DNA from: Micavibrio_B sp964633355
Lineage (GTDB): Bacteria > Pseudomonadota > Alphaproteobacteria > Micavibrionales > Micavibrionaceae
Direction: 5' to 3'
Length of the DNA stretch: 64,000 bases
NCBI GenBank assembly: GCA_964633355.1
Contig: CAZWGO010000009.1
Coordinates: 1 to 64,000, forward strand
Below, piece after piece: positions 30,707 to 38,724 of the stretch (the first letter of the stretch is position 1; every line of letters begins with the position of its first letter). The notes below the pieces were generated by a model. It was not told the DNA's origin. It made no database searches and was given only the letters and a program-made list of their open reading frames with translations. The position numbers were made by a program, and so were the translations under genes.

Positions 30707-31378
30707 TTACTTGGTATCGCTTGCGCTCTCGCCTTCAAGCGGCGGGTTGGATCTTTCACTATAGTAACCGCGTTTCCAGATCACGCGCTCCTGACGCAAA
30801 CCATCGGCATCAGTTTCAAACCCGGGACGGCCCAACAGATCCCCCGGACGCACGACCTGTTTTGCCATCAGCGTCTCAACCGTGCAGCCGATCGCATAGC
30901 CTTTATGCGTCCCTTCCGCGTTGGATGGAGCCGCTGTCTGTGCATCTGCGTATCCGGGCATAACTCCGCAATCCTGCGGCGCTTTCGCGGTTAAAGCCGG
31001 AAAACTGACTAAGGTTGACGAGCTGTCGCTATTATCGCTGCTTTCAGTTGTCGATATTCTTAGATCATTTACACCCTGACGGCGTAGTTCCTTTTCGATC
31101 CGCTGCGCCTGTTTGAGAGCGTTGGATTTGCTATTGTTTTTAGAAGAAGAATTATAAGACACCGCGACATCCATCGGCCCGTTGCCGTAGCGGTAATAAT
31201 TGACGCCAATCGCCCGTAATGTCGCGTTATCCAGCGTCTCGGTCGCGAATGTATCCGTATAGCCTTCTTCATGAACCTCGACACGGTTCGGATTGACCCA
31301 TGTAGGTTCGTCCAAAGTACAAGCGCTTGTACCCGCCAATATCGTCATGCAAAGAAGAATTTTGAACGTATTGCGCAT
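30707..31378 (-). CDS. cpaD: Tad pilus outer-membrane lipoprotein CpaD
   Basis: 223 residues with a lipobox at Cys20 (LAGTSAC) and the CpaD-family core (TETLDNATLRAIGVNYYRYG, then EKELRRQGVNDLRIST). It works with the CpaC secretin in the outer membrane. It is encoded three bases after cpaC. An acidic, Ser-rich C-terminus ends the protein. Confidence 0.85.
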   Translation of the reverse strand: MRNTFKILLCMTILAGTSACTLDEPTWVNPNRVEVHEEGYTDTFATETLDNATLRAIGVNYYRYGNGPMDVAVSYNSSSKNNSKSNALKQAQRIEKELRRQGVNDLRISTTESSDNSDSSSTLVSFPALTAKAPQDCGVMPGYADAQTAAPSNAEGTHKGYAIGCTVETLMAKQVVRPGDLLGRPGFETDADGLRQERVIWKRGYYSERSNPPLEGESASDTK

Positions 31379-31381
31379 TTT

Positions 31382-32953
31382 TTAATCCAGCATATATCCA
31401 TAGGATTGGTTTTTATCCGGCATCGTGCCGAGTTTCTGTCCGTAAATATCTTTCATATTCTTTGAGAATACTTTATTCAGCGGCGTATTAAGCTTCACCG
31501 TCGCTGGCTCTTCTTGATCAAGGACAGGTTCATCTTCCAGTAAAGATTGATCGACAGGTGCGACAGCAGGCTTACCATTCTTACCGGGCGCCATCAATCC
31601 CGCCGGCGGCGGTGGCGGGGCCATCGGATCAAGCTCGCTTTTGGCGACAGGCTTGGCCATCGTCGTATCGGCATAAGGCTGAACCATAAATGGCGTAACG
31701 ATCACAACCAGTTCGGTTTCTGATCTTTGGAATGATTTCGAAGATAATAAATCTCCCAGCACGGGCGTGTTTTTAATACCGGGAATACCGTTCAGGCCTT
31801 TCGTATTATTCGATTGCAAAAGACCTGCAATCATCAAGGAACCGCCGCTATTCATCTCAACCGTTGTCGTTGCGCGGCGAACGTCAAGACCGGGAACTTG
31901 AACATCTGCCAAGGTGATACCTTGTGCAGGATTTAGAGACGAAACTTCCGTATTCAGTTGTAAATTGATGCGATCTTCTGAAAGAACGGTCGGTTTGAAA
32001 TTCAACGAAACACCGAATTTTTTGAATTCAATCGTTACGTTACCCGTCTGGTCGCGACCCGCCGGAACCGGAAATTCGCCGCCTGCCAGAAAGCCTGCCT
32101 CTTCGCCTGATATTGCGGTAAGATTAGGCTCGGCGAGTGTATTAGCCAAATTGTCTTGTTCCAGCAAATTGATTAGCAAATTCAAATCACCAATACCCGA
32201 AACGCCCGTATTAAAAAGAATGCTGCCTATCGTAAACGGGTCCTGCGTTAAACCTGCCTGCCCGTTCGATGTAAATCCTGCGCGAATTCCGCTATTTTGT
32301 GAAAGCACGGCATCCGCATCGCGTGATGAAATTTCAGTGCCCAGCTCTTTCAATACGCTGCGGTTCATCTCGACGATCCGCACCCGCAGCATGACCTGCT
32401 GCTCACCGCGTACTTCGAGCATGTTCTCGATAATCTCGTTGATATCTTTGCCGACGACATTCAAAGCTTCAGCCACTTGTGCGCCAACGATATGGGCAAT
32501 CTTACCGGCGACTGCCGGGGTCGATACCAAACCTGTCAAAACGACCTGATCGCCGACCAGATCGATATTGACGTCTTTCTCCTTCGGGAAAAGCTTGTTC
32601 ACCTGTCGCTGGATTTCAACGATATTTAAATTTACATCGACATTGATGTTTTTCAGAACATCTCCCGTATTATTCAGGATGACAATATTGGTCGACCCAA
32701 TGCTTGTCCCAACAAGATATAATTTGTTGCTTTGAATGGCCGAGATATCGAGTACTTTCGGATCGGCGATCATGACATCGGATACGCCGCCCGGGATCGT
32801 CAAAATCTCCCCCTTGCCGACAGACACGCTCATGAATGTATCAGGCTTAGCATTCACATGATTGACGGCTGCCTTCGCAGAAGCAACGCAAAGCCCCGCC
32901 ATGAGCAATGTCAAAGCGCTGAACCGCAAAGAGGATAAACCTGTTGAAAACAT
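31382..32953 (-). CDS. cpaC: Tad pilus outer-membrane secretin CpaC
   Basis: 523 residues from the ATG at 32953, which gives a clean signal peptide (FSALTLLMAGLCVASAKA); an in-frame TTG at 32986 would add eleven. Domains in order: pilus N-terminal domain (MSVSVGKGEILTIPGGVSDV), BON-like region, then the secretin beta-domain (LAEPNLTAISGEEAGFLAGG, later NTPVLGDLLSS). A Pro-rich stretch (APPPPPAGLMAPG) precedes a short tail. It forms the pilus exit channel. Confidence 0.92.
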   Translation of the reverse strand: MFSTGLSSLRFSALTLLMAGLCVASAKAAVNHVNAKPDTFMSVSVGKGEILTIPGGVSDVMIADPKVLDISAIQSNKLYLVGTSIGSTNIVILNNTGDVLKNINVDVNLNIVEIQRQVNKLFPKEKDVNIDLVGDQVVLTGLVSTPAVAGKIAHIVGAQVAEALNVVGKDINEIIENMLEVRGEQQVMLRVRIVEMNRSVLKELGTEISSRDADAVLSQNSGIRAGFTSNGQAGLTQDPFTIGSILFNTGVSGIGDLNLLINLLEQDNLANTLAEPNLTAISGEEAGFLAGGEFPVPAGRDQTGNVTIEFKKFGVSLNFKPTVLSEDRINLQLNTEVSSLNPAQGITLADVQVPGLDVRRATTTVEMNSGGSLMIAGLLQSNNTKGLNGIPGIKNTPVLGDLLSSKSFQRSETELVVIVTPFMVQPYADTTMAKPVAKSELDPMAPPPPPAGLMAPGKNGKPAVAPVDQSLLEDEPVLDQEEPATVKLNTPLNKVFSKNMKDIYGQKLGTMPDKNQSYGYMLD

Positions 32954-33021
32954 AGAATTTATTATCCGATACAAATACTTAAGCAAGATTTTGAAGTTTA
33001 AATGAAAGGGAACGCAGAGAA

Positions 33022-33861
33022 CTAGCGACGGACAGTGATATTTTCTACAGTATCACCACTGTAAATTCTCACAATATTGGAATTTCCGCCAGACCTTCTT
33101 TTGTTGCGGTTGATTTCCTGAAGGACGGAGCTGACCTGAACATCGGTTGTCATGCGGCGTTTTTTGCTGGTTGATATTTCCGTATCACCCATAGCGCGTA
33201 AAGATAAAGACAGGTCTCCCATTTCGGTCGCGAGCGCCAGTTTCTCCGCCCCTTTCTGATCAACCTCCAGAGTCACTGTACGTCCGACTTTGGCTTTGTC
33301 GTCTTCCTTACGGGCCGTCTGGTCGACGGCAAGAATTTTTATGTTTTCCAGAACAGTTTCCGTGGCATTGCGCTCGACCGGGTTTTCAACTGCTTCGCCG
33401 CCCTCGTTATTTTGGCTGACCTGATAGGTCAGGATGACATCGACGAAGTCTCCGGGATTGATAAAACCGCCGACCATGGATTCAGCCGACGCCTTGATCG
33501 CCACGGCGCGCATACCCGCCTTCATACTGGCCGCCAGAACATTTCCTTTACCGTTCGCGATGAGAGCAGAGGTTAAGACAGCCTCGTTGGCCGCGAGATC
33601 GCGGCGAAGACGGCCTTTGATCATTTGGTTGATAGGCTTGTCGCCAACGCGGCGAATGGAGCCTTCGATGATTGAATCTTCCGGCACGCCCTTCCATTTA
33701 ACATTATCTGCGGTTAATTCCGTGCCGATCATCAAAGGACGAGCCGCGACCGCAATTTGAACGAGATCCGATTTTTTTCCAAAACTGGCCTGGACGATAA
33801 TGGCCACAAGCAATGCGATGACAAAACCACCGCCCAGCACGATCATTACATTCTTGTTCAT
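33022..33861 (-). CDS. cpaB: Tad pilus assembly protein CpaB/RcpC
   Basis: 279 residues. An N-terminal membrane helix/signal (about 5-26) is followed by a SAF domain (VAARPLMIGTELTADNVKWK) and the RcpC-type region (AVAIKASAESMVGGFINPGDFVDVILTY). It is periplasmic and thought to stabilise the secretin. It lies 35-70 bases upstream of cpaC depending on the cpaC start. A CtrA-like half-match lies upstream (33898-33912). Confidence 0.9.
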   Translation of the reverse strand: MNKNVMIVLGGGFVIALLVAIIVQASFGKKSDLVQIAVAARPLMIGTELTADNVKWKGVPEDSIIEGSIRRVGDKPINQMIKGRLRRDLAANEAVLTSALIANGKGNVLAASMKAGMRAVAIKASAESMVGGFINPGDFVDVILTYQVSQNNEGGEAVENPVERNATETVLENIKILAVDQTARKEDDKAKVGRTVTLEVDQKGAEKLALATEMGDLSLSLRAMGDTEISTSKKRRMTTDVQVSSVLQEINRNKRRSGGNSNIVRIYSGDTVENITVRR

Positions 33862-33897
33862 CTGATTATTCCCGGTAGCCTGTTTTTTATTCCGCGA

Positions 33898-33912
33898 TTA
33901 AGGCGCGGTTAT
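33898..33912 (-). promoter_or_regulatory. Imperfect CtrA-like site upstream of cpaB
   Basis: On the plus strand TTAA-GGCGCGG-TTAT; the spacer is exactly seven and seven of eight half-site bases match TTAA-N7-TTAA. It sits 37-51 bases upstream of the cpaB start. It could be chance; its interest comes from the perfect site before flp. Confidence 0.3.
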
Positions 33913-33945
33913 TCATCTTACATTCTGCGACAGAAGCCTTAATTT

Positions 33946-34512
33946 TTACTGAAGATTGATCATATCCGACCATTTATCGGGGCTGAAATAACCGTTAAAA
34001 ATAAAGGCAACCAAAGCACCTGTGGCAATCGCGATGCCATACGGCACTTTATTGGTTCCGCTTTGCGCGCTTTCAAGCCATGTATTTTGAATCAGCGCTG
34101 GCAAAGGCTGTTTCAACGGCTTTTTCTTCTTCAGAAAAATAGAAACGCCAGCCAGAATTCCGCCCATAAGGGCCATATAGAACAGGAACGGCACCATACC
34201 GCCCCAGCCGAGCCAGAGCGCCACAGCAGACGCCATTTTAGAATCTCCTGCCCCCAGCGCTTTAAAAGCGAACATGGCCATGGTGATAATCAGGACAATA
34301 AAGAACGAACCCAGATGCGATTGCCATGACGAGAATATAATCTCGTTCTGACCAGTCAAGTAAGTGATGCCAAAGGCAACGGCAAAACTGGCAACGATAA
34401 TAACGGATACCGTGTTCGATATTCGATAGCCTTTAAAATCCGTCCATGCCGCAAGGCCGCACATGCCAAGCGCGGTGAGAACGCCAAAAAAGAAAAACAG
34501 AAAACCGATCAT
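33946..34512 (-). CDS. tadV: Prepilin peptidase TadV/CpaA (A24 family)
   Basis: 188 residues, mostly membrane helices. The two catalytic aspartates of this aspartyl protease family are visible in AAWTDFKGYRISN (about 25) and in GAGDSKMASA (the GxGD motif, about 90). It cleaves Flp prepilin and the TadE/F pseudopilins before assembly. It follows flp, separated from it by a strong hairpin. Confidence 0.9.
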   Translation of the reverse strand: MIGFLFFFFGVLTALGMCGLAAWTDFKGYRISNTVSVIIVASFAVAFGITYLTGQNEIIFSSWQSHLGSFFIVLIITMAMFAFKALGAGDSKMASAVALWLGWGGMVPFLFYMALMGGILAGVSIFLKKKKPLKQPLPALIQNTWLESAQSGTNKVPYGIAIATGALVAFIFNGYFSPDKWSDMINLQ

Positions 34513-34527
34513 TCTTTATCCCTTCAA

Positions 34528-34565
34528 TAAAAAAAGCCCACCGCGGGGGGTGGGCTTTTCTTTTT
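34528..34565 (-). terminator. Bidirectional-type hairpin between flp and tadV
   Basis: The nine-base stem AAGCCCACC (34534-34542) pairs with GGTGGGCTT (34549-34557) around a six-base loop, flanked by A-rich and T-rich runs on either side. On the minus strand it lies eight bases past the flp stop and 16 before the tadV start. It should stop most flp transcripts and let a fraction continue into tadV and cpaB. Confidence 0.85.
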
Positions 34566-34573
34566 ACCTCAAA

Positions 34574-34759
34574 TTATTCCGCTGCAGCTGGCATTGCTGC
34601 GTCGATATCTGTGAATGTCTGCTCGACTTTATCACCAAGCGTAAAAACGACGCCTGCGATTGCCAGAGCGATAGCGGCGGCAATCAGACCATATTCAATG
34701 GCTGTCGCGCCTTCTTCATTTGTGTTCCAAGCTTGAACGAGTGCAATAAGTTTCAACAT
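34574..34759 (-). CDS. flp: Flp-type major pilin
   Basis: 61 residues. The prepilin cleavage context NEEGATAIEYGLIAA is classic for Flp/PilA of Tad systems: cleavage after Gly gives a mature protein beginning ATAIEYG, with the Glu-Tyr pair followed by a hydrophobic helix (LIAAAIALAIAGVVF). AGGAG lies eight bases before the ATG. It is the structural subunit of the pilus and the first gene of the pilus run, followed by a terminator and tadV. A CtrA-type site lies 76-90 bases upstream. Confidence 0.95.
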   Translation of the reverse strand: MLKLIALVQAWNTNEEGATAIEYGLIAAAIALAIAGVVFTLGDKVEQTFTDIDAAMPAAAE

Positions 34760-34834
34760 GTTTTAGTCTCCTGAGTTTGTTATTTGGAATTGGTTACTCC
34801 CGAACCGTACTCAACAAGCATATCAAAAAAAGAT

Positions 34835-34849
34835 TTAACGAGCCGTTAA
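34835..34849 (-). promoter_or_regulatory. CtrA-type binding site upstream of flp
   Basis: TTAA-CGAGCCG-TTAA, an exact match to the TTAA-N7-TTAA consensus of the alphaproteobacterial cell-cycle regulator CtrA. It is 76-90 bases upstream of the flp ATG, a plausible place for an activator. In Caulobacter the pilA pilin promoter is directly CtrA-controlled. The -35/-10 elements are not clear by eye. Confidence 0.6.
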
Positions 34850-35100
34850 AAGCAATGTCTAATATTAAACTATTACTTCGAATTTAAAGTAATTACCTTA
34901 GTATTCATAATAGACTTTGAATCAAAACTATCCAATACTTATGAAAATGTTTCAGTTTATTTGTTTTAAATTTTAGCTATTGATAAGCTTGACATAACAG
35001 GAATTTAGTCCTATGTTTAAGCGTTAGGTTTTACCATGAAAAGCCACGCCGTCTTTCGGCCATCCCCGAGGTGTGAGGCCCAGAGGGGACCTCGATCCCA
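34850..35100. other. AT-rich non-coding stretch upstream of flp
   Basis: No supported gene. It is dominated by A/T runs and stop codons in all frames, and may hold upstream flp promoter elements. The short open frame that starts near 35036 is built from the repeats that follow and has no protein-like character. Confidence 0.6.
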
Positions 35101-35640
35101 TTTTTACCATTCTTTTCCTCTCCCCTTTCAAGGGGAGAGGATCAAGGTGAGGGGTTGGTCCAGTTCGGCACAAAATAATCCGCCCTTTTGCTACAATGCC
35201 AAATTACATCCCCCCACCCATACATGGGGGGAGGAGAAGAAAGAATAAAATATTCAAACGAACGAAATAGACAAAAACCCCATTTGTCATTCCCGTAAAA
35301 AATCATCTCTGCGTCTCTGCGGCAAAAAACTACCCTGTCTAAAAAACACGACATTCAAAGTAGTTAGGATGACGTTCAAACTATATAAAAGTTAATTTTA
35401 TGTCATTTCGAGCGGGCCAAAGGCGAGCGAAGAAATCTCACCTTTCTGATGGTCTCAAAAAAACGACGAGCAAACTGAGAGACCTAGCTTAAGCCATTGA
35501 AATATAACCCGCCGACATTGCGAGGAAGCTTGTCTCCATATTATGCGCATCCCTGCGAAGGCAGGGATCTACTGCTTTCTCTAGGTAAGATCCCTGCCTT
35601 CGCAGGGATGCGAGAATGAAAACCTGAAAAATCAGCATTA
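35101..35640. repeat. Mosaic of interspersed intergenic repeats
   Basis: Several unrelated repeat-like units lie end to end without a gene. (a) A perfect 10-bp-arm palindrome CCTCTCCCCT/AGGGGAGAGG at 35117-35140, followed by GGTGAGGGG. (b) A C6...G6 hairpin at 35210-35231. (c) A TGTCATTTCGAGCG...GAAATCTC unit at 35401-35440. (d) CATTGCGAGGAAGC at 35516-35529. (e) Two 23-bp inverted copies at 35547-35569 and 35589-35611. Units of these styles are common scattered repeats in many bacteria. The section lies between tadG and flp. Confidence 0.65.
35547..35611. repeat. Inverted pair of 23-bp palindromic repeats
   Basis: The left copy (35547-35569) is GCATCCCTGCGAAGGCAGGG followed by ATC. The right copy (35589-35611) is its exact reverse complement, with a 19-base spacer. 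Each copy is itself a hairpin with eight-base arms (ATCCCTGC/GCAGGGAT) and a four-base loop. The arrangement resembles REP/BIME-type pairs. Confidence 0.85.
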
Positions 35641-35641
35641 C

Positions 35642-37015
35642 CTAATTCGACAGGTGAATATTACTGAGCTCACGCGCAATTTGTTCGAAAGCGTCCGTCA
35701 GATCATCCTGACTTGGCGCGTCATACCATTTATCCGGGCTGGAGGCACAGTTTTTGAAGAAGTCCTTTGTCGCCTGATTGATGCCGGACGTAAACGTTAC
35801 AGTATAAACGGTAATGCCATCATTCTTCATATTCGTGCACGTCTGGGCAAGCTTGGAATCCAGCATGCTATCCGTCACTTTAAGCGTATTGTAGGGGCCG
35901 TAAGCGTTATAAATTTCGCCGTTATTATTATCGCCGTCCGTCATTAAAATAGCGACTTTTCGCCATTCCGGCGTACCCCATGCAACGCCTTCCCTGAAAG
36001 GCGCTTCTGGTGACAGCAACCGATATCCCCAGACCATGCCGACATTACTCAGCGTGTTTCCGTCTGCGGTAAATTTGCTGATACGGTTTAACACCGTCGA
36101 TTTTACCGATGTCAGCGGCAGGATATAGTTTTTATTACAGCTGGTATTTACAGCCGCTGAATCGCCGCGCACGCTCCAGCTTTTTGCGCCGCTGGTATTA
36201 TAGCGATACATATCCCATTTCCAGGCCGTGCCGGTTTTCTGGTCTTGCGTATCCTGCGGTGACGGACGCTCCAGAATACATCCCCACCATTGAGAGCTGG
36301 ATGTCTGGTCGAATTTATATTTGCTCGGATTATTCACAAAAGCGGTGCCGCCATCATATTTGGTCGTGCTGGCTTTGCGAGAATCTGACGAGCTCGGCAA
36401 ATAACCAAGACCGTAAGGACCTACATTGACCGAAGCCGAAAACGGGACAAGGCCAATCTTGACCGAGTCAGGATAAGCGGCGCTGGCAAAAAGGATGTTT
36501 GTGAAATTGGTCGCTGCTGTCCGAAGCGTCCCGATATTATTATTGCTCGACATAGAACCCGTCACATCAAGCACCATGGCCACTTCAAGCCCCAGAATTT
36601 CCCGGGTCACTGTCGAAGAAGCGCCGATATTCATGGTGTCAATTCCCACGACTGCAGCAAAAACAGTTTCATAATCCGCCGACGCAGAGACCATGATATT
36701 ATTATCTTCGACTGTAACCTCAACGTCATATGCGGCGCCGATTTTGTCTTCGGGATAATTGAGCGTGAAAAATTGCTGAACGAAATTGTTCAACTCGACA
36801 AGTGTGGATGTCGAGGATGTTGATGCCGCCGCTGCCAAAGCCGCCGCATCGACGGCATGGCTGAGGCGTTGTTTGACCAGATAGGCATTCGATACATCGA
36901 TCGAGAATCCGGCCATGCCGAATACAACCGGGATCGCCATGGCAAAAGCGACGGCCAAAGCCCCCGTTTCCAAACGTAGATAGGAAAGAAAATTGTTCAT
37001 TTTATTTTTCATCAT
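35642..37015 (-). CDS. TadG-like pilus protein with von Willebrand A domain
   Basis: 457 residues from the ATG at 37015, which has GGAGG six bases upstream; earlier in-frame starts overlap tadE. An N-terminal prepilin-like helix (ETGALAVAFAMAIPVVFGMAG) is followed by a TadE/G-type region. A vWA domain with a MIDAS-like DVTGSMSSNNN (about 153-163) and ILMTDGDNNNG follows. TadG-type proteins are minor components anchored in the envelope and needed for Flp pili. It is the last gene of the tadE-tadE-tadG set. Confidence 0.82.
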   Translation of the reverse strand: MMKNKMNNFLSYLRLETGALAVAFAMAIPVVFGMAGFSIDVSNAYLVKQRLSHAVDAAALAAAASTSSTSTLVELNNFVQQFFTLNYPEDKIGAAYDVEVTVEDNNIMVSASADYETVFAAVVGIDTMNIGASSTVTREILGLEVAMVLDVTGSMSSNNNIGTLRTAATNFTNILFASAAYPDSVKIGLVPFSASVNVGPYGLGYLPSSSDSRKASTTKYDGGTAFVNNPSKYKFDQTSSSQWWGCILERPSPQDTQDQKTGTAWKWDMYRYNTSGAKSWSVRGDSAAVNTSCNKNYILPLTSVKSTVLNRISKFTADGNTLSNVGMVWGYRLLSPEAPFREGVAWGTPEWRKVAILMTDGDNNNGEIYNAYGPYNTLKVTDSMLDSKLAQTCTNMKNDGITVYTVTFTSGINQATKDFFKNCASSPDKWYDAPSQDDLTDAFEQIARELSNIHLSN

Positions 37016-37017
37016 AC

Positions 37018-37563
37018 TCATCCTCCCCACTCCACTGTCGGGCTTCTTCGACCTCTGGTATAGGCTACTTCAACCATATTGTAATCGCTGGTAAAATGTT
37101 TGGCGAAGAGCGGTTTATAAGTATATTCAACCGTGACCACAACCATGCCATCTCCCGGCTCGCCCATACCGTTGATGTTTTCGAGGGCGTTACTATTTGC
37201 CTCCATATCGCGTGTCTCGCGCCATAAAACTTGCGGCCTTCTCTGGCTGTCGAACTCTACGCTGACGATATCTATGCCAAAATCCTGAAGACCAAATGGT
37301 TCGTAGACTAATTGAGCCGCCACGATGATATCGTTGATATCGGCCAGATTGACTGTTTTATCGCGCGATATCAAATCAGCGGCAACTTGCGTCGCCGTAA
37401 TAGTGCGACCATTTAATACGATACCCGTCCCGAGATCATATGTACCCAGCATGAGCGTTGTCATGACGGGAAACAGCATCGCCGCTTCTATAGCCGCGAG
37501 CCCTTCCTCGTTTTCCCACCATGCCTTGATGGCATGGACAGTATAGAACCAGTCAACCATCAT
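37018..37563 (-). CDS. TadE-like minor pseudopilin
   Basis: 181 residues. The TadE-type N-terminal helix contains NEEGLAAIEAAMLFPVMTTLM (about 17-37), with Gly-Leu-Ala and Glu placed as in pseudopilin cleavage sites. The rest is periplasmic, ending VAYTRGRRSPTVEWGG. The start overlaps the stop of the preceding tadE-like gene by four bases; its own stop overlaps the first possible ATG of the TadG-like gene. It is processed by TadV if functional. Confidence 0.8.
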   Translation of the reverse strand: MMVDWFYTVHAIKAWWENEEGLAAIEAAMLFPVMTTLMLGTYDLGTGIVLNGRTITATQVAADLISRDKTVNLADINDIIVAAQLVYEPFGLQDFGIDIVSVEFDSQRRPQVLWRETRDMEANSNALENINGMGEPGDGMVVVTVEYTYKPLFAKHFTSDYNMVEVAYTRGRRSPTVEWGG

Positions 37564-38108
37564 AGGTCACCTGCAACTTCCGAAAGGTCGTAAGGTTCGG
37601 TTTCAAGCACGACTGTCGATACCATCATTCTGGAATTATCTGGTCCGGTAGCTAAAAACTGGCCGATTAATGGCGTTGCCAGATTATACCGGTAGAATAC
37701 CCTGATCAGATTGACGCTGTTAACGCCGCCCGGTGCAAATCCTCTTGATTGCGGATTGCCGTCATCATCGAATTCGGCGGCATAGGAGTTAAAATCCGAA
37801 AAGGCGTCCATTTCCACGACTTCAACCTGAAAACGCGAGCAATCAAGCAGGAACGAAGATTTCTCGCATAGCTTCTCGACAAATATATCTCTTGGATCGC
37901 CGCCGGATTGCTGAACCTGACCGGTCCGGATCATCCGTGCCGCTGTGCCAGTCGCACCGTCCAGAACGCTGTTCGAAGCAAACATCAAACCGATTTCCAT
38001 CGTGCCGACAAGAATCATGATAAACGGCATCGCCAGCATCGAAAACTCGATAGCCGTCGAACCTTGTCTATCTCCAATCCAGCCGCGAAGGAAATCCTTA
38101 AGACGCAT
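37560..38108 (-). CDS. TadE-like minor pseudopilin (first of pair)
   Basis: 182 residues. The pseudopilin helix DRQGSTAIEFSMLAMPFIMI (about 13-32) has the Gly/Glu spacing of TadE/TadF proteins, and a periplasmic domain with two cysteines (EKLCEKSSFLLDCSRF) follows. It heads the tadE-tadE-tadG run. It could be TadE or TadF; sequence alone does not decide. Confidence 0.8.
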   Translation of the reverse strand: MRLKDFLRGWIGDRQGSTAIEFSMLAMPFIMILVGTMEIGLMFASNSVLDGATGTAARMIRTGQVQQSGGDPRDIFVEKLCEKSSFLLDCSRFQVEVVEMDAFSDFNSYAAEFDDDGNPQSRGFAPGGVNSVNLIRVFYRYNLATPLIGQFLATGPDNSRMMVSTVVLETEPYDLSEVAGDL

Positions 38109-38150
38109 TTTATCCTTATTTTCTTCAAGTTAGATCTAAAATCCGGACAT

Positions 38151-38172
38151 AAAAAAACATGCCATAGCATGC
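38151..38172 (-). terminator. Weak hairpin with T-run after the membrane protein gene
   Basis: CATGC (38158-38162), loop CATA, GCATG (38167-38171), preceded on the plus strand by seven A that form a T-run on the minus strand. It lies 62 bases past the stop of the 162-residue membrane protein and 40 before the tadE start, so it could end the glmM-purA-pseudokinase transcript. Confidence 0.5.
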
Positions 38173-38233
38173 TTTACTCCATCCTAAATCCTATGCTCTT
38201 GAGACTAATAAATACTTAAGGAAGAATTGTTTT

Positions 38234-38722
38234 TTATTTACTTTCTTCAGGGACGAAGTCATCGTTTTCGGAATTTCCTGTTACTTCAGGTCCCCATTTT
38301 TTGACCAGATTTTCCTGAATTTTCCTGATATCGATTAGACGCTGCTTGCCTTTCTGGACCATGATACTTGCAACGAAGCCGACAACGCCCCATTCAATGA
38401 TATATCCAACTAACGCCCCAGAATACATGATCACAATGTTTAAAGGGTTCGCGATAACACTCAAAGCGGAAGCTTCTGCTCCTTTTGCAAATAACTGGAA
38501 ACAATAAGGGAAACATCCGGCAAAATTCATGAACCCTATCGTCAGAACCTTGGTACGTTCCGGCGTCTTGTCGACAAGACGGATAACAATGGTCGGTAAC
38601 ATGCCGATCAAAAGAATAATGGCGACTTTATAAAAGACAAGTGATGTGAAGAAAAAAGCAATCAGGAGGATTCTTTCCTGAAGACTGATCTTTCTGTTAC
38701 CTTTCTTTTTTTTCTTTGCCAT
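38234..38722 (-). CDS. Small polytopic membrane protein, function unknown
   Basis: 162 residues. A Lys-rich start (MAKKKKKGNRK) is followed by three to four hydrophobic segments (about 16-50, 64-80, 88-125) and a charged C-terminal tail ending in acidic residues. No family is recognised. The start lies two bases after the stop of the pseudokinase gene, so the two are almost surely co-translated and may form a membrane complex with the pseudokinase's C-terminal anchor. It sits between the purA operon and the tad genes. Confidence 0.65.
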   Translation of the reverse strand: MAKKKKKGNRKISLQERILLIAFFFTSLVFYKVAIILLIGMLPTIVIRLVDKTPERTKVLTIGFMNFAGCFPYCFQLFAKGAEASALSVIANPLNIVIMYSGALVGYIIEWGVVGFVASIMVQKGKQRLIDIRKIQENLVKKWGPEVTGNSENDDFVPEESK

Positions 38723-38724
38723 GA

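Noticed and set aside
35036..35248. Open frames of about 70 residues on both strands
   Set aside because: They are built from palindromic repeats and have no protein-like character.
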